A stretch of DNA of 64,000 bases from Protea cynaroides (Eukaryota > Streptophyta > Magnoliopsida > Proteales > Proteaceae), in contig CM053265.1 in NCBI GenBank assembly GCA_028583415.1, positions 38,025,597 through 38,089,596 of the forward strand, given 5' to 3'. The position numbers and the translations under genes were made by a program. Positions 63,050 to 64,000 of the stretch are shown here, one piece after another (position 1 is the stretch's first letter; every line of letters starts with the position of its first letter). The notes under the pieces are model-generated. The model worked only from the letters and a program-made list of their open reading frames with translations, did no database searches and was not told the DNA's origin.

Positions 63050-64000
63050 GTATCATATCTATTAATGGCATTCCCGCCATAGTACTCTTTGATTCAGGAG
63101 TTACTCATTCTTTTATATCTGTGTCATTTGGAAAGAAGCTAAATCTACCCCATAAATCCTTAGACTACAAACTGCTTGTACGATCACCTATGGGATTAGA
63201 AGTGGAATTAGGAAAAGGTTATGGACCATGTCCAGTTCTTATTGATGAAATGACTTTGGATGCAACCTTGATCCAACTTGAGATGGCAGACTTTGACGTA
63301 ATCTTGGGAATCGACTAGTTAGCTCGGCATTCTGCGAATCTATTGTGTGTCGAAAAGAAGCTGACACTTAAAGACAAAGAAGGAGCAAAGTTCAGTTTTT
63401 CGGGAACCAAACTTCCCCGTAAACGAAAGCTCATACTCTCTGCGCTAAAGGATAAGAAGTGCATTGAGAAAGGAGCAGCCGGGTATTTAGTATCTGTGGT
63501 CGACCTTAGCAAGGAAGCACTACGAATGGAAGATATTGAGGTCGTGCGTGACTTTCCAGAGCTACTTCATGAAGAACTATCAGGATTACCACCCTACTGA
63601 GCTATAGAGTTTGTTATATATCTTATACCTGGAGCTACACCAGTGTGGAAAGTACCTTATCGAATGGCTTCTACCGAACTGACGAAATTGAAATTACAAC
63701 TACAAGAACTGATGGACAAGGGTAACATTCGCCCTAGCATATCACCATGGGGAGCGCCAGTATTATTCGTGAAGAAGAAGGACGGTAGCGTTCTCTTGTG
63801 TATAGACTACCGAGAACTGAATAAACTGACAATCAAGAATCGGTATCCATTATCTCGGATCAATGACCTGTTCGATCAGTTATAAGGTGCCAAAGTGTTC
63901 TCGAAGATCGATCTTCGGTCAGGCTACCATCAGTTGAAGATTAAGGACGGTGATATTCCCAAGACAGCATTCAGGACCAGATATGAACATTATGAATTTT
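63050..64000 (+). pseudogene. pol: Pol of element F, 5' part (protease and start of RT), cut by the window end
   Basis: Protease DSGVTHSFISVSFGKK (active-site DSG kept, about 63089-63136) and EMADFDVILGID, with TAG at 63316-63318 (TGG in relatives). TGA at 63598-63600 (CGA). RT start: SPWGAPVLFVKKKDGSVLLC, IDYRELNKLTIKNRY, TAA near 63883 (CAA), FSKIDLRSGYHQLKIKDGD. The catalytic FIDD block would fall beyond base 64000. Codon-level similarity is greatest to B, D and E; C is more distant. Confidence 0.9.

Larger units (their letters stand above)
57229..64000 (+). mobile_element. Element F: chromovirus inserted in A's antisense gene, running out of the window
   Basis: It starts with TGTAAGACCCATATC at 57229; AATCA (57224-57228) would be the target copy. 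LTR, PBS, stem-loop, antisense gene, array, gag and protease-RT are present up to base 64000. It has its own motif variant, GGGGGTCGA / TCGACCCCC. Gag, pol and the antisense gene all carry stops and frameshifts. Confidence 0.9.

Overview
The window is plant nuclear heterochromatin built almost entirely from long Ty3/gypsy (Metaviridae) LTR retrotransposons nested in one another. The evidence for a plant is the initiator-tRNA-Met primer site (TGGTATCAGAGC), the plant-type splice sites and the Del/Tekay-type chromovirus gag-pol with a C-terminal chromodomain-like segment. I see no host gene, tRNA, rRNA or CRISPR array. The species cannot be told from the sequence.

Layout. Bases 1-1530 are AT-rich flank. 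Element A (+) starts at 1531. Its ~2.3 kb 5' LTR is split into 1531-2326, 30692-31366 and 55298-56174 by two insertions, and its leader is cut at 57228 by a third. Element B (+, 2327-30691, TSD ACACA) sits in the A LTR. A rearranged multi-LTR complex C (+, 3483-19940, TSD AGCAT) sits in B's 5' LTR. Element D (-, 31367-55297, TSD AAGGT/GAGGT) sits further along the A LTR. Element E (+, 39380-51321, TSD AATAT/AATGT) sits in D's leader. Element F (+, 57229 to beyond the window) sits in A's leader. The order of events is A first, then B, D and F, then C into B and E into D.

Each element has the plan LTR, PBS, conserved stem-loop, antisense gene, motif array, gag, short intron, PR-RT-RNaseH-integrase-chromodomain, PPT, LTR. 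All gag and pol genes are broken by stops or frameshifts. Many of the stops look like deamination of methylated cytosine (CAG to TAG, CGA to TGA, TGG to TAG or TGA).

Five layers go beyond the standard gag-pol plan. (1) An antisense gene between PBS and gag has a conserved 118-128 nt 5' intron, a globular N-terminal domain and a coiled-coil C-terminus. (2) Arrays of a GGTCG-core motif differ between families but are shared within each element between the LTR promoter and the antisense-gene promoter. (3) An LTR-internal reading frame of about 44 codons ends in a Cys cluster (CECNSC) and is conserved without indels in every LTR family here. (4) An intron of about 70 nt between gag and protease has GT-AG ends, or the remnants of them, and in-frame stops. 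(5) A leader stem-loop lies about 190-240 nt after the PBS, with a different but still paired stem in C. Together these suggest a chromovirus group with a spliced gag-pol and a self-encoded antisense regulator that could act on its own motif arrays. That regulatory idea is inference.

A separate point concerns sequence quality. The C2 and B2 copies have CAG/CTG triplets turned into CGG/CCG or CG compared with sister copies, which looks like a base-calling or consensus artefact at CHG-methylated sites.
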